A DNA stretch of 64,000 nucleotides from Ignelater luminosus (lineage: Eukaryota > Arthropoda > Insecta > Coleoptera > Elateridae), in NCBI GenBank assembly GCA_011009095.1, contig VTPC01000503.1, positions 161,405-225,404 of the forward strand, read 5' to 3'. Both the position numbers and the translations under genes were made by a program. The number at the start of each line of letters is the position of its first letter. The first letter of the stretch is position 1. Below are positions 39,404 through 51,670 of the stretch, one piece after another. The notes under the pieces are model-generated. The model did not search any database and had not been told where the DNA came from. It saw only the letters and a list, made by a program, of their open reading frames with translations.

Positions 39404-39608
39404 GTTATGACTAAAGTACGAATTATATGGAAAATGCCCATTTATATCTTTCAATATAATCACTCAAGGTTATTGAAATTGGCCTTTTAATTATTTTTAA
39501 TGGCTATTTGAGACATAACTAGACTGCCAATTCCAATATCTTCAACGGTTATATTGAAAGATGCAGATGCACATTTTAATGTCATATGATCCGTACTTTA
39601 GTTATAAC
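39404..39608. repeat. Hairpin with ~80-bp arms
   Basis: The arm 39404-39484 (GTTATGACTAAAGTACG ... ATCTTTCAATATAA ... GAAATTGGCC) is the inverted complement of 39525-39608 (GCCAATTCC ... TTATATTGAAAGAT ... CGTACTTTAGTTATAAC), at roughly 75-80% identity, with a 40-bp loop. This is the architecture of a small foldback or palindromic MITE. The surrounding 38880-39660 contains similar GACTAAA/TATCTC words. No coding capacity. Confidence 0.65.
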
Positions 39609-39619
39609 TTATGACTAAA

Positions 39620-41860
39620 CACTCCAAAATTACAGCCAGGCTTAAACCAATATAAGAAGGATGTTTGTAACGAATAGAATGTCACAACACCGCTAATGTA
39701 CGCGAATTAAATATTTCAAAAATCAAAATCTGAACATAAACAAGATTTTTTTTAGAAATGTATTACATCAACGAATGCTTAAAAACAGTTGAAATATTGA
39801 GCCGGATGTTCAAAGTTAAATTTGATTTAGAATTGATCGATTTGAGACAAGTCGTTTTAAATTAATTAAAGCGTAGTGTCTGGACGACTTCTTGTAATTC
39901 AAAACGTGATACATCATTCTTAATTTCCAAATTATGGAAATCTTGCTGTTTTGTCCAGATATCTAATAAACTAATTTGTTACTTACATCATTAAGACATC
40001 GACAAAAAGAGGTTCAGACATTCGTTAGTAGTCGAACACGTGAGAAATAAAAATTATGTTGTTAAATTGAATTTCATAACTTAAAGATGGAAAGATGAAA
40101 AAAAATAAAAAACAGGTAAAAGATAAAACAGCAACAATCTTGAAAAAATAATTTAAAATTGAATTTAGAAATATTTTATTTATTCCACGACTAAATCAGT
40201 GTAATCTGGAAACACTAATTGTACCTAATTAAAATAAATCAAAATAATGCTAAAAGCTAATTGACATCGAGTTCCTACAAATATAATTACTGATATTAAT
40301 AGATTGTGATTAGATATCACATATTATTTCGAATTGTAACAGGTAGGCTGCGTTAGTTCATGAATTTTCTTCTGTTTCTGAAGTTGATGTATTGATTTAT
40401 TTTATAGTCATTTAATTAATCATTAATTAATTAATACATTTTTAGATAGCATGGAATTACCTATATCCTCTTGTTAATTAGGTGGATAACTTGCAAATTG
40501 TAACCACAGTAGGAATACTTATTCTCAGTTTATCAAGATTAATTTTGTCATTTCGAAACGAAAAGTAAATTTAGAATGTGAGAGCAAAACTTTAGAAAAT
40601 CTCTTCCTTTTTTTAATCGTCTATCATCAAGTCACTAAGAAGATTCTTGAAAGTCTATTACAGTGGTTTTCTTGCATAGTTGCATAATGGTGTTGGTACT
40701 AAGTTGAATCTGATTTAAGGAAACGGGAGTTCGCATATTCGCACAAGTGTCATAAACGTAAACTATGCAGATGATTTGAATACTTCGAATGCAAGTTTAC
40801 CTAATCTGGCAACTTGGTAAACTTGCGGATTTCACTGTTAATTTTCTCCAATGGATTTCCTCTACAGAAAAGTTGCCGAATCATAATTGACTGACCTTGG
40901 AAGGTTAATCACATTATCACTGCTTTAATTACTTGAGTTTAATTAATTTAAATACCTGGTTGGTTTTTACTGGTTTAATAAAAGATAAACATGTGCAAAA
41001 ACAAGTGACGCAAACGCGAGCAAAAAACCTTGTCGAGGGAAACCGTGTAACTATTTGACGGGCACGCTTCACCGACGATTTCCACAAGTGTAACCATTAG
41101 AGAAGACCTGTAGTTGTACCGATCTATCTTACTGATTTCGGTGTGTGGTTAAAATGGAAATAAACATTAAAAAAATAAGATTTGTCAATATATTCCTTTC
41201 ACCTGAGTAGTTTTTAGTGGAAAGATATTTCTTACTTTAAATACACTGCTGTTGAAATGTAAATCATAACACTCTGGGTTTTCTATATAATTCAGTAACA
41301 AATTCGTGTTAGATGTATGCAGTAATTAAGTAAATTGATTAGAATACAATACAAACACATTACCGTTAGATGGCGCTACCACCTTCTTTCATGCTCTTAG
41401 TATGCGACTGTTTTATTATTATACCTAGCACACTGTTGGTATCACGGAAACCCTAACAACACAATTTTTTTTCAAGAATAAGGAATTTATAACTTATTAC
41501 AAGATATCTGCTAAACTAAAATCATTCAACTTTTTTAAAGTTCAGTATGATGAAATGGCATAGGAAAAGTTTTAGATAACTTAAGGTATTGTTGAAGAAA
41601 ATGCTATTCCAATTGTGTTTCGCTTTGCACCAACTGAGATCTTAATAATAAATCTTTTAATTGACACGCCTACCCGATTTTAATGTTATGGAATCTTCCC
41701 TAAGTGCCGTGATCTTTGCAAAATGTTGACGATTTCTCGTCTGATGCTTTCCGAGAAAGAATCATTGAATAGCTCGTTTGTAATGCATTTTAGTAATACA
41801 ACTTTGATTGTAGTTATTGTTTCTGTTGGTTTTTGTAATATTTACATTTTTTAAAATTTC
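39620..41860. other. AT-rich DNA with one short perfect hairpin
   Basis: No gene found. GCAAGTTTACC at 40791-40801 is perfectly inverted at 40815-40825. A CG-richer patch lies at about 41000-41130. Otherwise featureless. Confidence 0.5.
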
Positions 41861-41986
41861 TTAACACGAGGGATGCTCAATAAAAACTTCTAATGTAGAC
41901 ATTTCACTATACTTGCCGCACCGAACAGATAGAGTAATCACGCGCAATTTTCCTGATACTCTCATAACAGGAAAAATTCCCTCGAA

Positions 41987-42022
41987 TTGGCAAGTTGTCT
42001 ACAAGTGGTGTGAACTTGCCAA
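41987..42022. repeat. Short perfect inverted repeat
   Basis: TTGGCAAGTT at 41987-41996 pairs with AACTTGCCAA at 42013-42022 across a 16-bp loop. A poly-T run follows 19 bp later. It could be chance in a region of AACTTG words; no function is claimed. Confidence 0.6.
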
Positions 42023-43388
42023 CTTGAAAGGATTTTTCTTTTTTTTGGGAATATCACGATAACTGCATATGCTTACTTGTCCCTTCTAAATACTCCTCGC
42101 TCAATCAATACAATGTTTTTTTACCACTTCTGGAAGGCATGCTGTAAGTCATTCTATGATGTACACTTTTTAATAAAAAATCTTTCTTTCCGACCGTTTT
42201 CTCGCTGCAGTTTGCAGCTTTCCTGGCAATCTTTAAAGGACTAGTCCTATCGAAGACAGGCTCGACAAGGGAATCAGGCTCGCCAAAAATTCTCCGCAGT
42301 GCTTTCTTTATGTACGTCACTGAAACGTTCCTGTTTAGCCAAACATAGAATTTAATCACATATGCTCGAAAACAGGTATAATAGAGATCTACAGGTGAAA
42401 AAATACATGTCGCATTCAACGCGCTACTGCAGCAGTACTAAGTGGACACGCGACACGATGAACAAAACCTGGTGTTTTTACGTACTTAGTCGTTCAGTAC
42501 TTAGTTCCCTCACGTGCCGTGAAACAGCGTAACTAGAGATGGTACTGCCTGTCTTTATCGAACGTCCCTCACATGTAGGTTATTTAGATATCCTTGTGGT
42601 AGAATCTGCTTGATGAATATTAGAACACACAAACAAGTCACGACAAGTATTTAGTTATATTTCCTAGAGTTATAGAAATCTTGACTATACGTTGCTTTTA
42701 TATGCAAACTAAAGGTTGGTCAATAACTTTTGTCACCATCACCACACACGGCTACGAACACAAGAACTAGAAATGTCAAACAGATTTTAATCTTACTGAC
42801 ATAAATTGCAAAGAGGTGAAAGATACATTTTTTTTTAAATTAATAGACTTCTTGATTGCACAGATTTTTGAAAATCCGTTAAATCATGCGATGCTTTCCA
42901 GTGACGGGATGATTGGACGGGGTTTTCGTGGACAAAACTGCGCGTACGAAACATGAGGAATTTGCTAGTTATCAACCAAGCGTGAAGGTCGCAGTCTATC
43001 TATTGAGACGTCTTCTCTCGCACGAAGCTCATAAACAGAAGTTTTGGACGTAGATCAAGTCCAATGCTATTTCATGATTAAATTAGTGTCATAGTGTAAT
43101 TTCCTTACATCGCATTTTTAGAAGATCGATCCATTAATTTTTTTGTTGACGAAAATTTGCTAATTTCGAACGTTTCAACTAATTCTTCTTTAAGAGTTTG
43201 GGATCTGATGGTGAATTTCCGACACCTGATGTGCCGATATTCCTATTAATAAATTATAAACAGAAGTAAAATGCAGATTGTGGACAAAATAATCCGTTGA
43301 ATTATAGTTATTTCCGTGCGCTGACAAATAGTGGGTTTGTTTCGCTGACCGCTGATTCTAGTTGAATGCGCAGTATTTCTGAACATGC

Positions 43389-44632
43389 AGATGACCATAG
43401 CTTAAACACGTGTTGGCCTGATCATGGTTTACTTTAGACCAGAAGTAGCACCCGGGGCCAAAGTGGTTAGTATAATGATAAAACACATTCGCATATTTTA
43501 CAGCTCAAACCTCAAAACGTAATTGTTTGGTTAAATTTTTACGGGAGTTAGTTTTTGCTGATAATTTGCCTTTTCCCTTTTCCTCACTCCTGCTTTAGAC
43601 AGATGGCATTAGCATCGGCTTGGTTTTTAACAGAATGTCGTCTTGAATATTGAAAGATTCGCATTTCGCTTCCTTGACAGTATTGCAAATACTGATGTCG
43701 AAGTAAGTTAGGTTATCTAATTTGAAAAGAAATTCAGTACATTAGTTTTTATTAATGAAGAAGTTTAACGCCATTACAGGAACTGTCCCCCTCTTGTCTC
43801 TACACACAATTCAGCTCTTCGTACAATGGAGGAAGTAACTCTTTGAAGAGTACAACAGTCGACACGAATGGACGTGGCGGAATTGATCATTCTTAGAGTA
43901 AGTTTATTATTACTGTGTGAGTGTGCTGCATACACTATACTTTTCAATATGTCTCCGTAGATGGTAGTTAACACTAATTAACACATCTAACTAACACCAA
44001 GGATTGCGATAGACAAGGAACTGTGCCTTCTTTTCCAATTTTTGCTGATACTTCATAATAGCCTAAAATGGCCATTACTACATATGATTGATCTTCAGAC
44101 ATTTGTTTATTAGAGATTTTCGACTTAAAATCACCTGACCAACACGCGTTTAAGCTATGACCATCTAGTCGTGGGACACCCTTTTCGTTGAAACGATTGC
44201 AAAAACCTAACTTGTTTGGACATCACTGTTTGCAATATTATTAAGCAAGTCAAATACGAATCTTTCAGTATTCAAGACAATGGGCAATATGAATAAAGTG
44301 TAATAAATGCTTATACTTCAATTAATAAAGGATCAAAGAAATGTTTTCCAATTGGTAAAAATGAGATAGATATAGTAAAAGCATTTACTCCACTTTGTTC
44401 CATATGGCCCAATATCCTGTTTAAAAACCAAGACAATGCTAATGCTGTCTGAAGTAGGGCTGGAGGTCCCTGGGATTGAATTCGCTTGCATAAAGGCAAA
44501 TTATCGACAAAAGCTAATGTTCGTAGAAATTTAACCAAACAATTAAGTTTTGTAAAGTAGGTATGTGAATGTGGTTTTCATTATACTAACCACTTTAGCC
44601 CAGGGTGCCTACTTCTGGTCTAAAGCGAACTA
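43389..44632. repeat. Complex inverted repeat, arms ~290-420 bp
   Basis: 43431-43722 is repeated in inverse at 44204-44626. Conserved blocks in order are TTTAGACCAGAAGTAG, AAAGTGGTTAGTATAATGA, AATTGTTTGGTTAAATTT, GATAATTTGCCTTT, AGACAG...ATTAGCAT, TTGGTTTTTAA, GTCTTGAATAYTGAAAGATTCG and CAAGTTAGG/TAAGTTAGG. The right arm holds an extra ~110 bp (44290-44400). A separate 34-bp block (43389-43422, GACCATAGCTTAAAC) is inverted at 44131-44166, so the order of blocks is rearranged between the two sides. Minus-strand frames in the right arm look protein-like (44311-44538) but match no family I know. Confidence 0.65.
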
Positions 44633-45094
44633 TAACCACCGTATTTCCCTTCTGAACAATTGTCTTATCAATCTCTTCTGCGAAGAAGATTGTTGAAATT
44701 ATCTTTGGTCATTTGCACGCTGGTATTGGACCCAGTTATCCAAGATTTGAATTTCACACAGGCCACTTATACTGCGTTAGGTGTAGTTTTCATGACAAAT
44801 ATTACGCCGAGAAATATTTTTCGATGTATTAAGCTTTTGACAAGCTCAGCGACTAGAAGCTCACCAGAAATTCATATTCAAAACTATTGGGCCGCGGGTT
44901 TCTAGCGATCTGTAAAACCGGAAAAACCTGGAAATGTCAGGGAAAATGAACATAAGTCAAGGAAGAATTCCTGGTAGATTTCCAAATCCCGTATTTGAAA
45001 TTATCCGTTTTCAGGTAGCGAGCGGAAACTTACGGAACCGAACAAGTATCGAATGTGTCGGGTTTTGCCTTGTTTTGATGCGTTATGCGGTATA

Positions 45095-46384
45095 ACATGT
45101 GTTAACTAACATCTAGCCCACCTTTGGTATCATGTTTAAACAATTGAAACCCGCTGATTTTTAAGAAATTTCTTATTGTACATGTAGTGTATAGTGTGTA
45201 GCTAACAAAGCTGTTGCGTATTTATAAACTACCGAGATGAAAGCGAGCGAGCAGAATTTTCTAAGAAAAAGAGTCTACGATATGCTTGGACAGCAAGAGA
45301 GAATAGTGTAAGACAACACTTTTTAGCTGAAAAGGTGAGCAGAAAGACTTTAAACAACATTTTTAGAAGATATGATCAAGGTTTGCCAGTGCATAAAGCT
45401 GTTCGAGGTGGACGAAGAAGCAAATTAAATAATGCACAAAGAAGAAAACTAGTTGAAGCCGTCAAGAATACAATTGGAACGAGCACAAGGAAGTTAGCCA
45501 ATAAATTTAAACTGTCAAATGTAGGGATATGGAAAATTTTAAAGAGGAACAATATTTCATATCACAGAAGAGTTACTGTCCCAAGATACACTGAAAAACA
45601 AATAGCAGAAATCCCAAAAAATGCCGTTTACTTATAAAATATTATTTCAAAAAAATGTTGAAATTATTCTTAATGATGAGAAATATTTTAAATTTTCATG
45701 CAGCACCTTGGATCAAAATAAAGGATTTTATGCAGAAAATGTTGAAGAAACATTACCTAATATAAAATTTATAATTAAATCCAAATTTGAAATGAAAATT
45801 CTGATCTGGTGTGCTATTTCGTCAAAAGGAATTTCTTCAATTTATGTTCAAAAAAATAGAGGACAAGCTATCACCGCTGACGTTTATATAAAGCAGTGTT
45901 TACCCAGATTAAAGAAATTCATTGAAAAAAATCATGTAAACGACAATATTATATTTTGGCCAGATTTGGCATCAAGTCATTACGCTAAAAAGACACTGCA
46001 ATGGCTTGATGACAATGATATCAAATACGTCCCTAAGGAGGTAAATCCTCCTAACACCTAAAGCTCGGCCTATCGAGAATTTCTGGTCATTGCTTGTTGC
46101 CGAGGTATATAACAATGGCTGGGAAGCACAAACCGCTGAGCAACATGAAAAAAGAATCATCTATTGTGTAAAGAAAATTGATAAAAAGGTTGTCCAAAGC
46201 ATGGTTGGAGGTATAAAAACAAAATTAAGAAAAATTGAAGATCACGGACCCCTATCTTTGTATAAATAATTTTTTGTATTGTATATAGTATTAAGTAAAA
46301 AATCAAAAATTTAATTGTTTAAAACTTTTTTTACTGTACTGAATAAACGTTTGAAAATTGGGCCAGATGCTAGTTAACACATGT
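45095..46384 (+). mobile_element. Tc1/mariner-superfamily element (DD37E-type), 1290 bp
   Basis: TIRs of 26 bp: ACATGTGTTAACTAACATCT... at 45095-45120 and the inverted partner at 46359-46384, identical at 24 of 26 positions. TA target duplications lie at 45093-45094 and 46385-46386. The whole interior is one broken transposase. The TIRs differ entirely from those of the related element at 22113-23363, so the two are different subfamilies. Confidence 0.92.
45237..46269 (+). pseudogene. DD37E-type transposase, three frame changes
   Basis: Starts with ATG at 45237 (MKASEQNFLRKRVYDML). After a frame change near 45310 it continues FLAEKVSRKTLNNIFRRYDQGLP with the first DNA-binding helices, then RRKLVEAVKNTIGTSTRKLANKF (second helix-turn-helix). 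A second frame change near 45620 leads into NVEIILNDEKYF (first catalytic Asp), ILIWCAISSKGIS, FWPDLASSHYA (second Asp) and VPKEVNPPN. A third frame change near 46060 leads into KARPIENFW (Glu) and the tail KVVQSMVGGIKTKLRKIEDHGP. Thirty-seven residues separate Asp and Glu if the spacing is read across that break. All motifs are intact, so decay is moderate. Confidence 0.88.
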
Positions 46385-46399
46385 TAGTCATAGAGAGAT

Positions 46400-49300
46400 T
46401 ATGTTGACGTGTGCAACAATTTTGTTGGAACCGTTTTTCACAATAAGGTGAAGTGTGGGTCAAATTGGTTGTCATATCTGGCTTATTAGTATTGTTTCAG
46501 ACGAGCCTATTTTTACTGCCTGATATTATTTTCACACTAGCACCTGTTAACCACAAGTACCTTCACAAACCGCACGGCGCATCAAGTTCGTTTTTTATTT
46601 AAAATTCCATTGCAGTAAGGGGAAACAAACTGCCTATGCGAAAACGTTTCAAGATGTGCTATCGATATGTTAAATCGCATTTACAAAATATGCCTAGTTT
46701 ATATACATTTTAAGTAATTAAACCCACCGTTTGATGTTGAAGAATTTTTGCTAAACAGCTAAGGAGACAGCTCATCTAACCACTTTGATTTTGACCATTT
46801 TTGCCTTCGAAGTAGCTAACTTTGTTGTCTTTGTAGTCATTTTAACATAAAAAGCTCCATTTATACCAAAAGCCTCTTCACACAATTCAAACTGGGTTGA
46901 TTGTTTCATTTGTGGTAGATTTCTGAACTCAAGGCTAATCTATTTTTTTAAATTTTGTACTACAAAATGCGGTTATGTACAGAAGTTCTCTCAAACACGA
47001 CACCCAGTTATTTCAATTCTGAAAGCATTCAAGTTTTGTTAATGCAGTTTAGTGTAGACCGGTTTTTTTCTATTTTCTTCTATAAGGAAAGAAATAGTTA
47101 AGAATCACTCTACATGTATCTTAAAGGTGATCTGGAAAACCGATTGGTATTGTTGTCAGAGATTTAATTTGGTAATTTGGTTTTACGAAAATAAGATCTT
47201 TTGGTTTACATTTTTGCGTTATGGTTTTACCAAGTAAATAATTTTAAAATATCTTTCGAGATTTTACCTGCAGAAATTATTTATTCAGGAAAAAAACTTG
47301 CTAATAACAACTAGTTATTTTGCAATCAACATGGATACGGGTCTAAAACAGCTTTTTCTTTAGGATATTTGAGGATATGAGACAACAAAGGCGGTACCTA
47401 CCTCTTTTACAAGGATAGACCATTTTGTTGCTATTTTGGCATCGCTAATTACTTTGAATTATGCAGACAGAGAATTAAGGGAAAACCAAAAGATTTTATT
47501 TACGAATATAATTTATAGACCAGCCTTCCATAAATCCGGAGTTTTTGACTTCTTTTTAAATTCTGTGCAGTGCACTCAGCAAACCAATAAATTTGTTCTT
47601 TACAAATAATTTCTCCTTGAAATCTTTTTTAAATCAGTGGAATTCTGCCAATGCCAGCAATTTTGAATTCTAAAAATTGTGATAGTTAATATCTCCCTGA
47701 AAGACTGCAAACGCAAGTTAATTAATTTGTATTATAGTGTCACACCTGTAGAACAAGGAAAATAAAATTCAATGTTAACCAAATAAAATCACCGTTAAAC
47801 AATTTGATGACGCACTTTTTTATCGTAAAATTAATCGATGAGTTTTAAAAGAAAAAATGGGCTGTAATATTAATTAGATCTAATTTGATAATTTATTATT
47901 AACTTTACCTTAGCTTGTCCACCTTAGAGAACGCGTTATTGGGGACACATTACCGTATTTCTTTTGCCATAATTTAGTTAATTGTCGGAGGTATTGATTT
48001 ATCTCTTTCTAATAATAAATTTGTCTAAACCAATAATATTGGTTATAGATTTAGTGTCAAAATATATTGGCCCGTTTACTTTTTTTATGCTTGAAAATTA
48101 ATTTCATGGACCATCAAGACGATTGAGATCTTACTTGTTTTGTAATTGATTTTTGATTGAGTTTTTGGCAAATTTTAGTCTATATTAGAATAGAATTTCT
48201 TAAGGTTAGTGGCTAATAATTTTTCATAACGACAAAAATAATAAATCGATTGGCGTTTTTTTCTCCATAGATCTATATCAACATCAAAATTGACTGATTA
48301 ATTGCAATAATTATCGGTGATTGATTTTATGGAGGCATGAAATGTTAACCTGTTTTCTTGCAATATTAATTAAATGGTTTTGCACTACTTGAACGATTTT
48401 CACCGTAATAATAGTTCCATTAACACTTAACCTTAACTTTAAATGTAAAAATCTTCCATTTTTGTATTAGGTCGAAAAATCGATGTCATCCATTATTAAA
48501 TAAAAAAAATTAAGACATAATTTACATTGGGTTATAAGATAGATCACATGAAATTTAGTATACCTTGTTACACCTGTCTAGGTTGTCGAGATCAAGGTTT
48601 ATTGGTGTGATACAAAGGTTTCAACGGGTGAAAAATTTACGTTTATGGTTAATATTATTGAATTATTGGTTATTTATTTTTTTCTTATTAGTCAAGGCTC
48701 TGTCATATATAAATTATGGTGCGGGTGTAAATTTAATATTGAAATATTTGATCTCTAAACTTTTTAATGTTTAAGGTGAATCATAATTATAATAAAACTC
48801 ATGTTTAAGGTTTTACTTACATTATATATCAATAGCATTAAATTTATGAGTTTGAGAACTAAATAAATGTTTAAATTATTTAAATAACCTAAAATAATGT
48901 CATCAAAGCTGTAAAAGTTGAAAAATGCGTACTAACAGCGAACCTTGGATTTCTCGAATTTGTTTTACATTATCTTAATATTTATTACTTAACAAGCATT
49001 TTTAATTGGTTCTTGGTGGTTTATAGATTGTTGTTTCTATTTTAATGGTAATTATACCAGTTAACTAGTTAACCTCTTTGCATATTAAATAATTTGCTGC
49101 CTCCGACGCCCAAAAGTTTCTCCGTATTGATATTCAAATTGTTGACTTAAAATACTAGAATAGTGTTTATAACAGTAAAAGTAGTAGAAAGATTGAAAAC
49201 TTTTTCCATGGCAAATTGTAGGAATTATTGTTCCATTTAAGAATAGTTCGCTAGATGTTTCTCCAAAAATAAAGGTTGGGATGTTTTCGATCAAACCAAC

Positions 49301-49885
49301 CGTATGTAGTTTTCTGAGCAATAGAAAAAAATTGACAAATCAAGTCATTAGATATTGAGTTTTTGAATTGCCTAAATACATTTTTTGGCCTCCAAGAGTC
49401 TTCTGTCTTGAACTAGTATTGACCATTTATGAGGTTTGATAAAATAATCGGATTCTACGGGCAGCTCAGGATCCAGTCAGTTAAACCATATGCCGTATCA
49501 AGTACGACTAGATTGATTTTGATTTTCTTAGTGGCTTTGGAGTATGGAATTGATGGAAGAGCATCGCATATGTAAAACTTTGTTTCAGACTAGTAAATTG
49601 AGTGACTGAAACACTTAGGTTTTGCAGACTACTTAAGACAAAAATACAGGTTTCAGTTCCCAAAATAAAAAAAGCCTATATCTTCCAAACGAGCTGCATC
49701 TTGGAGTTCTTACCAAAATACTTTACCAAATGATTTAGGCATGTATCTCGTTTCAGCAAATTTTGTCTCGCGCCTTTTGATCGAAGAACATAACAGAATA
49801 ACATTCTCAGAGGATCTGTTGGAAAGAAAAGTAACCGACCCAGACCTTTTGAAAGAGGTAACGTCAAGTAACGTAAAGATTGATC
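46400..49885. other. AT-rich DNA, nothing definite seen
   Basis: No open frame with family resemblance, no paired termini recognised and no RNA gene seen. Confidence 0.5.
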
Positions 49886-50392
49886 TGCGACAGTCACATC
49901 AATGAATGTCATCCATTTTTCAAAACCGACAAAAGTGTTTAGGTCAGATGTGAGAAGCTCGATCATCTTTATTATCTCTTAAACTGTTGGAATAAGTCAA
50001 TCAGAAAGAAGCGCCCAAAGAGAAACAACAGATTGTGGCTGTTGCATCATGGCAACGTTCCAGTGCGAACTGGACAAAACGTCAGTCATATAATGATGGT
50101 CACCCAGTTTCCCGAGGAGGAGAAAAGGTATATAAGTAAAGTCAGATGTGAAGACTTTGATCATCTCGATTATATGGGGGTCTTATGATGTTTACGTAAG
50201 TTAGTCAAAAAGAAACGGCATTTCAATTAAGATCACGCAGTTTTTCGATTATCTGAACGTCTTAAAACGTTTCGCAAGCCAGTCAGAAAGAAACGGATTG
50301 TACATGTTGCATTATAACGCTTCAGCGTACAGTGTACAAAGCGTCAATCATCTTAGTTAAGATCACTCACTTTCCAAAACCGAGAAAAGTAG
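49886..50392 (+). repeat. ~200-bp tandem repeat array, left part
   Basis: The words GTCAGATGTGA, GATCATCTYGATTAT, GTCTTA, AGTCAGTCAGAAAGAAAC, GATTGTRNCTGTTGCAT, GCGTCAATCAT and TCACYCASTTTCC recur in order. Unit starts are seen at 49944 and 50144 (200 bp apart). A partial unit precedes 49944, the second unit is internally shortened, and a third runs about 50234-50392. Units are diverged, so the array is old. It continues on the far side of the inserted elements at 53014. Confidence 0.7.
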
Positions 50393-50487
50393 TATAGTAG
50401 ATTGAGCGACGCGGCGACCGCACTTTACCTACATCATCGAGTACAAGAAAAAATGGTGTTTGTAGTGAAAATGGTATAATAGACATA

Positions 50488-51308
50488 CGAGTTGTGTAAA
50501 TAAACTAATGAGACTGGTAACGTAGCGTTCGATTTGGCAACACTGGGGACCACCGGTTTAGAGGGAAAGTGGGTCAGCATGTGATGCTCCACCAGTACGA
50601 GTTGAACTCCGTAGAGTCATTTGGTTGTCCGTATATTTTTTTTCCGTAAACTGTTTTCTATTGCGTTCTGAAAATGAGTGATGTCAATTTCGAGCAACGT
50701 TGTGCTCTCAGGTTTTGCTTCAGATTTAGTCACTTTTGCAAGGCTTCAGCAGGCCTACGGAGACAATATTTTGTCAAAGACCCAGGTTTTTAGGTGGTTT
50801 AAGGCATTTTCAGCAGGAAAAGAACAGATTAAAGATGAACCTCGCAGGGGAAGACCTGTAACTGCAATAACTGACGAAAATAGGCAGAATTTTGGATCTT
50901 GTGTGCTCTGATCGTCGCTTGACAGTCAAGACTGCGAAAAAGGGTTATGCGTGTGAAACCAAGCATCAAGAACAGCTGCATTTTCAATTAATGAGTTTTT
51001 GGCAAGCAAAGACATTTTTGTGGCGCCTCAACCCCCTCATTCCCCCGACTTGAGCCCTTGTGACTTTTTTCTCTTCCCAAGATTGAAAAATCACCTCAAA
51101 GAACTTCATTTTCGGACACTAGAAGACATTAAAACTACCGTAACCTACCAGCTTTAGGCAATTTCAGTATTTGAGTTCTAGAAGAGTGGAGAAATTGTGC
51201 GTGGCTTCCCAGGGCAATTACTTTGAAGGAAACAATGTGGAATTGTAATTTTAATTGAATAAAAAAAATTATAAAAAGTCAGTCTCATTACTTTATTTAC
51301 ACACCTTG
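50488..51308 (+). mobile_element. Mariner element 1, internally deleted, 821 bp
   Basis: The 29-bp TIRs begin CGAGTTGTGTAAATAAACTA at the left and CAAGGTGTGTAAATAAAGTA (reverse complement) at the right, 26 of 29 identical. TA lies at 50486-50487 and 51309-51310. Full-length mariners are about 1.3 kb, so roughly 450 bp of the interior is missing. The TIRs bear no resemblance to those of mariner 2. Confidence 0.92.
50674..51154 (+). pseudogene. Mariner 1 transposase remnant
   Basis: Begins MSDVNFEQRCALRFCFRF at ATG 50674, then a frame change leads to FARLQQAYGDNILSKTQVFRWFKAF (paired-like helix-turn-helix) and DEPRRGRPVTAITDEN. A further frame change gives ILDLVCSDRRLTVKT, after which the sequence jumps to the RKRVMRVKPSIKNSC region. 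The C-terminal third (from about 50967) reads AAFSINEFLASKDIFVAPQPPHSPDLSPCDFFLFPRLKNHLKE, ending in a stop at 51154. The stretch holding the first and second catalytic Asp is deleted; the third, in SPDLSPCDFF, remains. It belongs to the DD34D mariners with the YSPDLSPCDFFLFP signature. Confidence 0.85.
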
Positions 51309-51670
51309 TACATAAAAAGCCTGGTGTGTCTAAAACTTACTGGCCGGATTCGAAGAACATAGGTGACTTTGTTACACGGTATACAGGAAGATGTAAGCTA
51401 CAGTTTAACGTTGGTTTCGTTTTTGTATTCGATGATGACGTAAATAAGAAGTCTTAAACACTCATCTTTTGAGTGGTCTGCCAGGAGGTTACAGTGGGGT
51501 GGGAGAAGCCAAATTAAGTTTCTTGATCAGTATTAATCAACTCTAGCTCACGGTAATGTTACCGTCCGTGAACCTGACAGCCCAATTAAATAACCAGAAA
51601 TCGTATCGGAAGTGACCTCTTTACTTAGAACTCGACCAATGAATTTTAGGCATACCAGGCTTTTTATGTA

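Noticed and set aside
41866-41895. Possible mariner TIR
   Set aside because: Only one end resembles a mariner terminus; no inverted partner or transposase was found nearby.
42105-42419. Minus-strand frame of 104 codons
   Set aside because: No recognisable domain, although its neighbourhood has a mariner-like GAGGGATGCTCAATAAAAACT word at 41869 without a partner end.
44890-45000. Degenerate CTGGAAA/CAGGGAAA words
   Set aside because: Too short and irregular to define a repeat from this window alone.
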